The notes beneath the pieces were generated by a model, which was not told where the DNA came from, did not search any database, and was given only the letters and a program-made list of their open reading frames with translations. Both the position numbers and the translations under genes were made by a program. A DNA stretch of 64,000 nucleotides from Nitrospirota bacterium (GTDB lineage: Bacteria > Nitrospirota > Nitrospiria > Nitrospirales > UBA8639). Shown piece by piece: positions 1 to 8,914 of the stretch. The DNA lies in contig JAOTTP010000002.1 of assembly GCA_029864405.1 (NCBI GenBank), positions 31,678-95,677 on the forward strand. The letters run 5' to 3'. Each line of letters opens with the position of its first letter. Position 1 is the stretch's first letter.

Positions 1-1208
1 GGACCGAGAAATTGCTGAATGTCAGACTTGGCGAGAAGAGCCGAGCCCGGCGGCACCAAGAGACGAATGCTCAATTGTACTGGATCGGTCGCGTCGATGA
101 GATCGTGGGTCTCCATCATGTCCAACATATGAAGGTAATCGTCCAAGCTGGTCCATGGCGTGAAGGCCACGAGCGATGGGCGAAGCGTGATGCCGCCCTT
201 GCGCAGGATGCCGAGCGCCGTGATGATATCAGCTCCTGTATGCCCCTTGTCTAACAGTTCCAGGACATCGTCGCTGAACGACTCCACTGCGGAGATGATG
301 AACAGGCACCCCTGCGCTTCAAGATCTGGCATCAGAGCACGGCGCTTCAAGAGGTGCTCGATCTTCGCGGTGAAATCAAAGGTCAGATGCGGAAACTCCT
401 TATGCATTGTGCGAACGATGCTCAGGGAATGCCCGGGCCCGTTCAAAAAATCCGGATCGCCGAAGGTGATGTGCGTGGCGCCTGTGTTTACCTGGCGCCG
501 AATGTCCTCGAGGACGACGTCCTCCGGAACGAGGAAGAAGCGCCCCTCATAGACCGGCACGATCGGGCAATGGAGACAGTGATGGAGGCATCCGCGACTG
601 GCCTCGACAGACCCGACCAATCGCTTTGTGCCGTTCTGTTCGAGCCGGGCATATTGGTCCAACATCGGGAGTCCGGCGCGACTTGGGATTGGTTGAGAAA
701 TAGTTGAAGTCGTTGAGTAGGGACGCTTCAAATAGGGATCGACAACCCGGTTTCGAGAACTTACCCCTTCGAGATGGTTGATCGTCTGATCCTGATCAAG
801 CGCCTCAATCAGTGACCGCAGGGGGATCTCGTACTCTCCGCCTACCACAGAATCGGCCAGCCTCTGAAGCAAATATTCCGCATTGATCGAGGCGTACAGC
901 CCATAGAAACAGATGTGGCAGGCTGGGTTTATTGCGCGAATCAGCTCGGCCACCCGCACCCCAAGCCGGAGCGCTGTGTGCATGGGTACCGAGATCCCGA
1001 CAAATCGCACAAGCCGGAGGGTCGATTCATCAATAGCTTCAACCGCGATATCGAGGCCGACCGGCGCAAACCCGGCTTGCTCGAGAAATCCCATCGGCTG
1101 GGCGATGCCAAGAGGTTGATGCCCCAATTCATAACATGAGACGAACATGATCGCGCCCGGGTGCCTGAGCAACGATCGTTCTTCTGTAGGTTCAGTAACT
1201 TGTTCCAT
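1..1208 (-). CDS. B12-binding-type radical SAM protein, partial (C-terminus off the left edge)
   Basis: The frame is open from an ATG at 1208 to the window edge (about 402 codons) and is absent from the ORF track because it has no stop here. The N-terminal ~130 residues (opening HPGAIMFVSCYELGHQPLG) look like a cobalamin-binding Rossmann domain. Near residue 205 comes the radical SAM cluster motif SRGCLHHCLHC (CxxxCxxC), which binds a 4Fe-4S cluster and SAM, followed by a TIM-barrel-like stretch with FGDPDF. Proteins with this opening resemble the CUAEP/CCAEP-tail radical SAM group, but the diagnostic tail would lie outside the window, so that assignment is a guess. The substrate is unknown. 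ORF 941..1543 on the same strand is a shadow in another frame. Confidence 0.85.
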   Translation of the reverse strand, partial: MEQVTEPTEERSLLRHPGAIMFVSCYELGHQPLGIAQPMGFLEQAGFAPVGLDIAVEAIDESTLRLVRFVGISVPMHTALRLGVRVAELIRAINPACHICFYGLYASINAEYLLQRLADSVVGGEYEIPLRSLIEALDQDQTINHLEGVSSRNRVVDPYLKRPYSTTSTISQPIPSRAGLPMLDQYARLEQNGTKRLVGSVEASRGCLHHCLHCPIVPVYEGRFFLVPEDVVLEDIRRQVNTGATHITFGDPDFLNGPGHSLSIVRTMHKEFPHLTFDFTAKIEHLLKRRALMPDLEAQGCLFIISAVESFSDDVLELLDKGHTGADIITALGILRKGGITLRPSLVAFTPWTSLDDYLHMLDMMETHDLIDATDPVQLSIRLLVPPGSALLAKSDIQQFLG

Positions 1209-1837
1209 GATTCATTTCTGCGTTCAATGTGGTGAGATGTCACTGGTAGCACACCCCTGAGAGTGGGCGCAATGAAGTCTACATGGGCGCATGAGACAAG
1301 GTTTCTTGGCAGCCGTGCTCTGGCTCGGTCACGTCGTGAGGCCGTACTTCTTGAGTGTTGTGATCGAACAACAGGAGTGGGGAGTCTTTTTTGACAGTCC
1401 GGGAAAACAGAGTGGCTGCCCTCTCTATTGTTCTCGAGCTTCCTCGCAAGGGGTTGCCAGCTATATATAACCAGGGAGGAGTTGTGAATTGGCTTTATAA
1501 CCTTCTGCTTGATTCCTACCGGAAATAATCCATATTTCCGCAATTTTTTATGATTGTCTGATGTCTGCTGAACTTTTTCTGAAGTCCGTCGATTAGTTCC
1601 AGCCCTCAGGTTGTATGATTTACCCTAGTGTCTTTGTATCTTTTCATACACCAAACCTTCCGGGAATTTTATCGACAAGAATGCCAACTTTTATATATAT
1701 ATTATGAAATGTAAGGGATTTTTCATTTAGGCCTCTCCCCAGTGTTTTTGGCTTGCATTTTGCTTATTTGGTTCTTTTGTTGGTAATCCGATCCTTGATG
1801 TATCCGTTTAGGGAACAACCTCCCCCCTTCATCTGAT
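1209..1837. other. gene-free, AT-rich intergenic region
   Basis: About 630 bases between the divergent radical SAM gene and the CBS-receiver gene. No convincing ORF, RNA or terminator is seen. It contains a short motif at 1375-1402 (GTCTTTTTTGACAGTCCGG core) that recurs at 4732-4757, and a long AT-rich stretch (1500-1780) that probably carries promoters for the flanking genes. Confidence 0.5.
1375..1402. repeat. short dispersed repeat, copy 1
   Basis: GAGTGGGGAGTCTTTTTTGACAGTCC-like segment that matches 4732-4757 with few differences. The match extends to an upstream AACAACA/AACAAAT. Function unknown. Confidence 0.4.
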
Positions 1838-1860
1838 GGTTTCATGTTTGAAACCGGTTT
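1838..1860. promoter_or_regulatory. nested palindromes upstream of the CBS-receiver gene
   Basis: GGTTTCA-TGTT-TGAAACC is a perfect 7-bp inverted repeat, overlapped by the perfect 10-bp palindrome AAACCGGTTT (1851-1860). They sit 18-40 bases before the ATG at 1878. This could be a dimeric-regulator operator or a 5'UTR hairpin; the sequence does not decide between them. Confidence 0.35.
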
Positions 1861-1877
1861 GAAAGAGAGGCCCTCTC

Positions 1878-2942
1878 ATGAACCACTTGCTTTCATCTCC
1901 TCCATTAGCAAAAGACTTAATGGACCCCAAAGCCTTACCACTTAGCCGTGGGAAATTCGAGAACGATCTGGCGCTGCAATTCCTCTCCGGTCAATATTGT
2001 GGATGGCCGGTGGTTGATTCCACCCGCAAAATTCTTGGGATCGTGTCGGATCTCCGGCTGTTCGAGGCCGTTTCACGCTTGGATTCGCTGGATGAACTCA
2101 GTGTCGAAGACACCATGACTCCGCCCGTTTATGTGCATGAGAGTGAACCTCTTGATATGGTGTTGAATTTGATGACTCAAAGACAAATCCAGAGAATGCC
2201 TGTGGTGGGTGATCAGAATCTTGTCGGAGTCATCTCCAAGGCCAATGTGTTACGGCATTGTCTCCCATCTGCGCCTTCCTCCCGATTCGTCTCTTCGTGC
2301 GCGTGGTGTGAATGCGTGCAGGATCCCTCTGCCGGACCGGCCGGGACGAAAGGAGGGCCGGATTTGGCGTCCTTCCTTTCGATGGATCATCTCAACTTCT
2401 CTGAGATCGACTTTGCGCATACCGGTTGCCCTTCTTGTTTGCAAACCCTTCAGACACTCAACACAACATCCGTGAGTCTGTCGCCTGATGAGACGGAGAC
2501 CCAGGAAGTCCGTCCAAGTTTGTTGGTGGTCGATGATGATCCATCAGTGCCCGGGCTGTTAAAGCAGGCGCTTCAGGAATGGGGATACGAAGTGCTTATT
2601 GCGAGAAATGGATGGGAAGGCCTGGACGTGGTGAGCCGCCATAAGGTAGATGGCATTTTACTGGATATACAGATGCCCATTATGGATGGGAGGACCATGC
2701 TTGATGAATTGCGATGGTTGGGTCATCAGATGCCGGTGCTGATGATGTCAGGGGTGTCTGACGAACGAGCCCTCCGGCAACTGTTGCTGGAAGGAGCCCA
2801 AGGGTTTTTCATGAAACCGTTTGATCTCACCTCTCTCAAACAAGCCTGTCGCCAGGTCTTTCAAAAGGACGAGGTTGAGGCACAGTCCTCCTCTCATTTC
2901 CAGGTGGCTAGATCGAATTGTGGAAAACAGGATGAAAGATGA
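1878..2942 (+). CDS. CBS-CBS-receiver (REC) fusion protein
   Basis: 354 residues. Residues ~10-130 form a CBS pair (GWPVVD.., MPVVGDQNLVGVISKANVL), the adenosyl-ligand sensing module. Residues ~213-335 are a CheY-type receiver: LLVVDDDPS acidic pocket, phospho-acceptor Asp in DGILLDIQMP, and conserved Lys in FMKPF. The linker (~143-200) holds two cysteine groups, CAWCEC and CPSC, which could bind metal or form disulfides. There is no output domain, so the protein probably signals through protein-protein contact. The start is supported by the purine-rich GAAAGAGAGG ahead of the ATG. CBS fused to REC in this order, with a Cys-rich linker, is uncommon. Confidence 0.85.
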   Translation: MNHLLSSPPLAKDLMDPKALPLSRGKFENDLALQFLSGQYCGWPVVDSTRKILGIVSDLRLFEAVSRLDSLDELSVEDTMTPPVYVHESEPLDMVLNLMTQRQIQRMPVVGDQNLVGVISKANVLRHCLPSAPSSRFVSSCAWCECVQDPSAGPAGTKGGPDLASFLSMDHLNFSEIDFAHTGCPSCLQTLQTLNTTSVSLSPDETETQEVRPSLLVVDDDPSVPGLLKQALQEWGYEVLIARNGWEGLDVVSRHKVDGILLDIQMPIMDGRTMLDELRWLGHQMPVLMMSGVSDERALRQLLLEGAQGFFMKPFDLTSLKQACRQVFQKDEVEAQSSSHFQVARSNCGKQDER

Positions 2943-3319
2943 GGGATTCCTCAGGAGGTGAATGGTGCCTACTCCTATGGAGAGGAACGTATCAATCCAC
3001 ATAAGGCCGGTTGTGTTTATGGAATCTGAAAAACCGGGCAGTCTACGCTCCTTATGTTATAAAATTTCCTTTTCCCGGGTCTGTAGAAAAGGTGGAAGCC
3101 TATAATATTTTTGATGACTCACCAAGTTGACCGGGACAAAAAAATTAGCCGCCCCCTTCTGTGCTGCCCCGCCCGTTCCTGGTTTGGAATGTAAAAGCCT
3201 ATGCCTGAAGAATGCCGAAACTGCTTCGCGGACGAGTCTAGTTGGGTTTCGATTGCGCTCAGTTGACCTTACCTTCTGCCGCATTCGTATGCACCATTTT
3301 CAGCACGACGGGACAGCCC
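2943..3319. other. gene-free region between convergent genes
   Basis: 377 bases between the ends of the CBS-receiver gene (+) and the Rieske oxygenase gene (-). ORF 3057..3284 (-) has no ribosome-binding site or recognisable domain and is not called. No clear terminator hairpin is seen. Confidence 0.4.
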
Positions 3320-4444
3320 TCATAAGACAATGCCTTCGCGACCAAGCAAGCTCCTTAAGCTTTGGATGACCGGAAAAACCTCCTGGTTCCAGTCGGCGCC
3401 TTGACGATCAAAGGCTTTCTGCTCTTCCTCAACAATCCACCGGTCTTCGGCAAAGATTCCATTGGTAAACCACACGATAAACGGCCACAAGAGGTGGATG
3501 AGTCCGGGAATCGAAGGTTTCCGAACCATCATCAACCCAAAGGTGTGATTCATTCGTTGCGCCCGATCAACGGGAACATACACATTCCACAGATTTAAGG
3601 CAGGGTTGGTGCTCCCGGCTGTCCAGAACTGGAGGGTTTGATAGGGATATTCTGTACAGATGGTCATGAGATCATGCTTCGGGCCATCAGCCGATTGTTT
3701 GGCGCTCCCTAGAATGAGTTTCTCTCCGAGGGGTTGTGCGCCTTTGATCCTGGAGAAGGTATAGTCCACTTCCACGGCATGCGTCCGTTCTCGAAGTTCC
3801 AGAAAGACCGTTCGGACCCCGCCCATCAGTCGACGATGCAAAAACTGATGGTTCATGTCCATGAGGTTCTCATGCATGAATGAATAATGACAGCTCACCT
3901 GACGGTCAAGGTATCGCGTTTTATAATGCGGATCGCCTGCTAAGGACACCTTCGGGAACTCAACCTCTTCCACTCTGCTCGCCGTCCCCGGAAACACAAA
4001 CACCAGCCCATAGGCTTCCCGACAGGGATAACTTCTGACTCCTGCCGGCCGTGGTTGGTCTTTTTCCAAATACGGAACACCCATACATCGCCCGGTTTGG
4101 TCAAACGTCCAGGAATGATACCCGCACTGGAGATGCTCTCCGTGCACCACCCCATGATGGAGCGGAACCTGTCGATGGGCACACCGGTCTTCAAGAGCAT
4201 AGATTCGTCCGCTTACGGTTCTGACCAAGACGATGGGATCGCCGGCAAAGGACACTCCAAGCATCTTTCCATTTTTCAGGTCTCTGGAGCGTGCGAGCGG
4301 ATACCAATAGTCCGGGTGAAGACCCGTTTTTCTCAAATCGGATGTGGGAGTCGTCTGCCCCGCCCGGGATGTAGGGCTTTCCAGGATAATGGGAGCGCCG
4401 CTATCCTTCTGTCTGTCTACGTGTATGTGAGATTGCTCAATCAT
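3320..4444 (-). CDS. Rieske non-haem iron oxygenase (aromatic ring-hydroxylating dioxygenase alpha-subunit family)
   Basis: 374 residues. The N-terminal Rieske 2Fe-2S domain has the full ligand set: CAHRQVPLHHG followed by CGYHSWTF (C-x-H ... C-x2-H). The C-terminal catalytic domain carries the mononuclear iron motif DMNHQFLH (D-x2-H-x3-H). Length and layout fit the single-component VanA / pheophorbide-a-oxygenase-like group, which hydroxylates or demethylates aromatic or cyclic substrates using electrons from a separate reductase. No reductase or ferredoxin gene is adjacent, so the electron donor and substrate are unknown. It is transcribed away from the sensor-kinase block. Confidence 0.88.
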   Translation of the reverse strand: MIEQSHIHVDRQKDSGAPIILESPTSRAGQTTPTSDLRKTGLHPDYWYPLARSRDLKNGKMLGVSFAGDPIVLVRTVSGRIYALEDRCAHRQVPLHHGVVHGEHLQCGYHSWTFDQTGRCMGVPYLEKDQPRPAGVRSYPCREAYGLVFVFPGTASRVEEVEFPKVSLAGDPHYKTRYLDRQVSCHYSFMHENLMDMNHQFLHRRLMGGVRTVFLELRERTHAVEVDYTFSRIKGAQPLGEKLILGSAKQSADGPKHDLMTICTEYPYQTLQFWTAGSTNPALNLWNVYVPVDRAQRMNHTFGLMMVRKPSIPGLIHLLWPFIVWFTNGIFAEDRWIVEEEQKAFDRQGADWNQEVFPVIQSLRSLLGREGIVL

Positions 4445-5245
4445 GAAGTTTTCCCAAATAAGAAGACAAACGTGAAGGGAAACGCCTGAGAATATTCAGG
4501 GATATAAAGAAAGAACTGAAATCGTGTGAGGTGTTGGACAGCCATCAAGCGAAATGAGGAATTAAGAGGGTAGGGACACGAATAATTCGTTTCTAGGGCA
4601 CAGTATAAATCGTGGGATCTAAAATATCGAGTCGGAGCGAATCTTTTTCAAAAGCCTACGAGCTTGCTTACAAGAGCAGGAGAGCAATGGGACATGCCGG
4701 CATGAACAAGGGGAAAGGGACAACAAATGGGGTGGGAGTCTTCTTCTGACAGTCCGGCCTGGCGGGCCGCCCACCGCGTCCGAGTTTATCTTTCGCTGTT
4801 TGTGCTCTGCCAAGCTGCTCTGCTTCATTTCGTTGACCTGGTTTGTCCCGTTCAACTAGAGACGCCAAATAAACGAGAGAAACTACCTACCTGTCTCGTT
4901 TCACGAGGTACACTTTCCGTTGGTTCCATCTCCTACCTTTCCGGGCCTAGCCACAGTATTCTTGGCAGCGATCACGCTAAGAGGGAGGAAGCCCTGTTTT
5001 CCAATCGAGGCCACTGGCTCAAAAGATTTTACCCTGAATGGCTTTATTGAGGTGGTTGCACTTCAAGTTTATGAAGACGATCGTCTTTCTGAAAAGAACT
5101 GGGGGTCTGCTCAGATACCCCCAATCCACGGATTTTAAAAATACCGATTGGTTTAAGGTATGATAAAGAAAATGAGAAAAATCCTTTGAAATAATTTAAC
5201 GATATTGATCGAGCGACCAGGGTCGCCATCAGAGGGTGGAAGGTC
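4445..5245. other. intergenic region between divergent oxygenase and sensor kinase genes
   Basis: About 800 bases. The overlapping short ORFs (4619..4855, 4668..4868, 4727..5050, 5044..5340) lack ribosome sites and domains and are not called. It contains copy 2 of a short dispersed repeat (4732-4757) and a small perfect hairpin GCGACC-AG-GGTCGC at 5213-5226, which would lie in the 5'UTR of the sensor kinase, 20 bases before its GTG start. Confidence 0.4.
4732..4757. repeat. short dispersed repeat, copy 2
   Basis: GTGGGAGTCTTCTTCTGACAGTCCGG-like segment related to 1375-1402. Confidence 0.4.
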
Positions 5246-7222
5246 GTGAAGTTCCCAAAACGTGTGTGGTTAGAAACTTCATCAATCGGAGGAGCCTTAT
5301 TGGCCCTCACCACGTTGTTTATTCTAACGTTGTTCGGCATCCTGCTCTATACGATTACCACTATTCAGAATCAAAAACTCGACAGCGTGACGGTGGACTT
5401 GGCCGGACGACAGCGGATGCTGAATCAACGACTCATGAATGAAATTTTATTGACTTTACAAGGGATTCCTGCCGATTACCGGTTCACTCAAAAGACGTTG
5501 AACCAAACCCTGGACGCTTTACTGGCTGGTGGACAAGCCGTGATTAATTCGGAAAGTGGAGAGACGGTGGCCCTCCCTCCCGCTCCGACCAAGGAAATTC
5601 TGCAGGCATTAGGTGAGCAAAAAACACTCATGACCGAATTTACGGCAAAAGCGGAAAGGTTCTTTACGATCGGGCCTGATCAACCAGAATTTAATTTGGA
5701 ATTAGACGGCCTCCTGGCTTTGAATGTCCGGTTGAATAAAGTGGCCAACAACGCCGTGAAATTATTCAGCCGATATTCACAAGAGAAGATCTCGAAAATG
5801 ATTCTATGGGAATCTCTGATCGGGGGCTTGGCGGGAATTTTCGGAGTCCTTTTGACGAGACAGGTCAGGATGGCCAACCGGGAACTTGAACATGAAATCC
5901 AGGAACGCTTACGAGTAGAAATGGCTCTGCGCTATCGCATGGAAATTGAAAATCTGGTGGCGAATCTTTCAACCCAATTCATTAATCTCAAAAAGGAAGA
6001 TTTTGATACGGAAATTAACCGGGCTCTGGAATCCATCGGAACGTTCGGAGATGTTGATAGAAGCTACGTGTTTGTATTTGAGGATGACGGAGAGACCGTG
6101 AATAATACCCATGAATGGTGTGGGCCGGGTATTGAGTCTCACCAATCAAGACTTCAGGGGGTTCACATGCACGCCTTCCCCTGGCTTGCCGAACGTCTGA
6201 CCTCTTGTCCGTTTATTCAAATTCCAAGCGTGAGCAACCTTCCACCTGAGGCAAGTGCCGAGAAACGGGAATTTGAAAGGCAGCAAATCCAATCTCTGGT
6301 GATTGTGCCCATGGTCTGGCGCGAAAAGTTGTTCGGGTTCCTTGGATTCGATTCGGTGAAACAGGAAAAGATGTGGTCGGAAGAGGACACCAGGCTTCTG
6401 CACATGGCTGGAGAAATTTTCGTCAACGGGTTTGAACGAAAAATGATCGAAGAGAATTTGCGAAAAAGTGAAGCCGACAAAATTGAAGCGTTTCGTCAAA
6501 GCGATGCCCTCAAAACCGCTCTGTTGTCGTTGGTTTCCCACGAATTACGGACCCCGCTTACCGCAATCAAAGCCTCCGTGGCCGGGTTGATCGGTCTTTC
6601 CAGCCAGGAAACGTCCAAGGTGCAGAAGGAATTCCTCCAGAGCATCAATCAGGAAATCGATTTCTTGAATGGATTGGTGGATAATCTTCTGGATATGTCC
6701 AGAGTTGAGTCGGGGACGCTGGCCCCCCATCGTGAATGGCATTTATTGGAAGATTTGGTCGAAGGCGCGATCAGACGGGTGGAATTGTCGTTGGAAGGTC
6801 GATCACTACAAGTGGATCTCGGGGAGAATATTTCTCCTATTTATGTGGACGGGATAGAAATTCAGCAAGTGCTCATTAATCTGTTGGATAACGCCATCAA
6901 ATATTCTCTCACAGGGTCCCGGATCAGCATTTTAGGTCGTATGAAACCGGGACAGGTGGAAGCCAGAGTCTCCAACGAAGGAGATGGAATCCCGCAGGAG
7001 GATTTATCAAAGATCTTCGAGCGGTTTTACCGCCTGAAAGGTCCCCGGGCACGAATGATTAGAGGTACCGGTCTCGGATTGGCAATCTGTAAAGGGATGG
7101 TCGAGGCTCATGGCGGTCGAATTTGGGCCGAATCCCCCAAAGGGCGAGGGGTCACGATTGGCTTCATGTTGCCGATCCCTGATGCCCCCCCTACGATCAA
7201 CCTTGAACGGCCTGAGGAATAA
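5246..7222 (+). CDS. sensor histidine kinase with PilJ/NarX-like periplasmic domain and GAF
   Basis: 658 residues from a GTG start. Order: TM1 (~13-37), periplasmic helical domain with AGRQRMLNQRL (~53-63), the signature of the PilJ/NarX-like nitrate/nitrite-type sensing fold, TM2 (~187-205), coiled coil, GAF domain (~235-400), HisKA with the phospho-acceptor His in SHELRTPL (~432), and HATPase_c with N box (LLDNAIKYS) and G2 box (GTGLGLAIC). It is a membrane kinase that probably senses a small periplasmic ligand. The GAF-HisKA-HATPase half resembles KdpD. The partner regulator gene starts 11 bases downstream. Ligand identity (possibly an oxyanion) is inference. Confidence 0.9.
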   Translation: MKFPKRVWLETSSIGGALLALTTLFILTLFGILLYTITTIQNQKLDSVTVDLAGRQRMLNQRLMNEILLTLQGIPADYRFTQKTLNQTLDALLAGGQAVINSESGETVALPPAPTKEILQALGEQKTLMTEFTAKAERFFTIGPDQPEFNLELDGLLALNVRLNKVANNAVKLFSRYSQEKISKMILWESLIGGLAGIFGVLLTRQVRMANRELEHEIQERLRVEMALRYRMEIENLVANLSTQFINLKKEDFDTEINRALESIGTFGDVDRSYVFVFEDDGETVNNTHEWCGPGIESHQSRLQGVHMHAFPWLAERLTSCPFIQIPSVSNLPPEASAEKREFERQQIQSLVIVPMVWREKLFGFLGFDSVKQEKMWSEEDTRLLHMAGEIFVNGFERKMIEENLRKSEADKIEAFRQSDALKTALLSLVSHELRTPLTAIKASVAGLIGLSSQETSKVQKEFLQSINQEIDFLNGLVDNLLDMSRVESGTLAPHREWHLLEDLVEGAIRRVELSLEGRSLQVDLGENISPIYVDGIEIQQVLINLLDNAIKYSLTGSRISILGRMKPGQVEARVSNEGDGIPQEDLSKIFERFYRLKGPRARMIRGTGLGLAICKGMVEAHGGRIWAESPKGRGVTIGFMLPIPDAPPTINLERPEE

Positions 7223-7233
7223 TCCGTCTACCA

Positions 7234-7938
7234 ATGTCTCATGGATCTCGCATATTAGCCGTCGACGATGAGCGACAAATTCGACGTTCATTGCAGGTCA
7301 ACCTTGAGGCCAAAGGGTATGAGGTGATGACGGCTGAAACGGGAGAAGAGGCGCTGCAAATTATCAGCCACCGCCCACCTGACCTTGCGCTTGTGGATTT
7401 AATGCTTCCCGGAATGGATGGAATCGAACTGACCCGTCAGTTGCGTGAAATCTACCATATACCGATCATTATTCTTTCCGCGATAGGGGAGGAAGCTCAA
7501 AAGATTGAAGCGCTGGAAGTAGGGGCCGATGACTATGTCATCAAACCGTTCAGCATGGAAGAACTGGTAGCGAGAATCCGCTCCGTTCTACGTCGTACAG
7601 CCTCCATGTATAGTGCCGATCCCGTTTTCAGATTTGGAGATTTACTCGTCGATTTCGACCGCCGTGAAATCCGGATGCGGAATAACCCCGTGAAGTTAAC
7701 CCCGACGGAATATGATCTGTTGAAGTTTCTGATTCACAATGCCGGAAAAGTTCTGACGCACGGAACAATTCTCCGGGCCGTGTGGGGACCGGGATATAGC
7801 GATCAGGCACAGTATTTACGAGTATTTATCGGGAACTTAAGAAAGAAATTGGAAAAAAACACGGCACGTCCTCAATATATTCTCACAGATCCTGGAGTCG
7901 GGTATCGTTTTGCCACTGATTTCGTGGAAGATAAATGA
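7234..7938 (+). CDS. OmpR/KdpE-family response regulator
   Basis: 234 residues. Receiver domain at 1-120 (ILAVDDE, phospho-Asp in LALVDLMLPGMDG, Lys in VIKPFS), then an OmpR/PhoB winged-helix DNA-binding domain (~135-230) with the LTPTEYDLLKFL and GVGYRF hallmarks. The sequence is closest in style to KdpE. It lies 11 bases after the sensor kinase on the same strand and is almost certainly its cognate DNA-binding partner. The target genes are unknown; the cupredoxin, receiver and globin-receiver genes downstream are candidates. Confidence 0.93.
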   Translation: MSHGSRILAVDDERQIRRSLQVNLEAKGYEVMTAETGEEALQIISHRPPDLALVDLMLPGMDGIELTRQLREIYHIPIIILSAIGEEAQKIEALEVGADDYVIKPFSMEELVARIRSVLRRTASMYSADPVFRFGDLLVDFDRREIRMRNNPVKLTPTEYDLLKFLIHNAGKVLTHGTILRAVWGPGYSDQAQYLRVFIGNLRKKLEKNTARPQYILTDPGVGYRFATDFVEDK

Positions 7939-8371
7939 ACAACCTGACTGCGGGTTTTCATGTGAGGTGCTCCCTGCAAGTCATCGTCTCCTCCCCTTCC
8001 CGCTCAGGTGACATCCTTTTTTCATTTGCCTTTCTCCTTTAATTCATCCAGCTGTCTTCAACGGATTTTTTCGGAATGACTTCCTTTCCAAGGGAATGAA
8101 TTTCCGGGCCCCGAAAGGCTGCCGCTGATTGAAATCATGGCCCTTACTTCACTCGTTTGAGTGTTTGGCAATATCCTTTTCTGCCCCATCGCCTGGAGGG
8201 TTTATGTCGGCGTTTGGAAGGGAAGCAATAATAAGGAAGCTTTATGAAATCTTTATTCGAAAAGGGTGACAATCAAATGGAATCTTTATAGTTTTTAGAA
8301 ATATCATTTAAACGTAACCAAATGCACACCCACAACCGGCCCGAGGAAGTGAAAAAACGGGAGGTGGACAT
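7939..8371. other. intergenic region before the cupredoxin gene
   Basis: About 430 bases with no convincing ORF, RNA or terminator. A good ribosome site (GGGAGGTGG) ends it just before the ATG at 8372. Confidence 0.4.
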
Positions 8372-8791
8372 ATGAAATCCTTGACCTGGACAACATCCTC
8401 TAAGACTCTGAATGTGATAGAAATTCCCCTTCTCTTGCTGTCGACTTTGAGCGATGGATGGGCCTCCACTCAGTCTTCAGATGTGAAAGTCACGATGGAT
8501 TACTGGGCACCGTATTATAGACCGGCTCGGGCCCTTGTTCCTCATAACGTATCAATTCGCATTGTGAATTCTACCTCTTCACCGCATACCTTGACGCATG
8601 ATGGTTGTCGGATGTCTGGTCCTTGCGCATTTGATAGAGGTGCTGTTCAACCCGGGGAGAATTTCATCATTCCTTCACTCCCGCCCGGACGGTATTCCTA
8701 TTATTGCGTGCTTCATCCCATCATGAAGGGCGAAATTATCGTCAGTCCCCATAACCCGATGCTTAGTCAGGCTGAGACTCAAGATCATTAG
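8372..8791 (+). CDS. small secreted cupredoxin-like protein
   Basis: 139 residues, preceded by GGGAGGTGGACAT. A weak N-terminal hydrophobic stretch (IEIPLLLLSTL, ending around WAST) suggests export. The rest is a plastocyanin/azurin-like beta barrel. The type-1 copper ligand pattern is visible as His in SPHTLTHDGC and the C-terminal loop CVLHPIM (Cys, His, Met). Between them are two extra cysteines (GCRMSGPC) that could form a disulfide. A paralogue with the same layout lies at 38852..39271. The protein probably carries electrons or binds copper in the periplasm; no partner is adjacent. Confidence 0.8.
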   Translation: MKSLTWTTSSKTLNVIEIPLLLLSTLSDGWASTQSSDVKVTMDYWAPYYRPARALVPHNVSIRIVNSTSSPHTLTHDGCRMSGPCAFDRGAVQPGENFIIPSLPPGRYSYYCVLHPIMKGEIIVSPHNPMLSQAETQDH

Positions 8792-8914
8792 GCCGAATAC
8801 TTACGCTAAGAAAGATCGGTAAAGACATGAATTTTGAAATTACTCCCTGATCAGCTGTTCATTCAGGCTATAGAAAACCATAGATTGGAGAATCTCTCCA
8901 TCTGCAACGTACCA

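Noticed and set aside
941-1543. 200-codon minus-strand ORF
   Set aside because: Overlaps the radical SAM gene in another frame, and its composition and lack of domains mark it as a shadow.
3057-3369. Short ORFs between the CBS-receiver and Rieske genes
   Set aside because: No ribosome site or recognisable motif, and the two strands overlap each other.
4619-5340. Set of small ORFs in the region before the sensor kinase
   Set aside because: Mutually overlapping, low-complexity translations, no sites. More likely regulatory DNA.
7939-8371. Sigma-54 promoter at TGGCAATATCC before the cupredoxin gene
   Set aside because: No GC at the required 10-base distance.
8834-8914. N-terminal extension of the receiver gene from a TTG
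   Set aside because: A 27-residue addition with no receiver similarity, and an ATG start at the domain edge is simpler.
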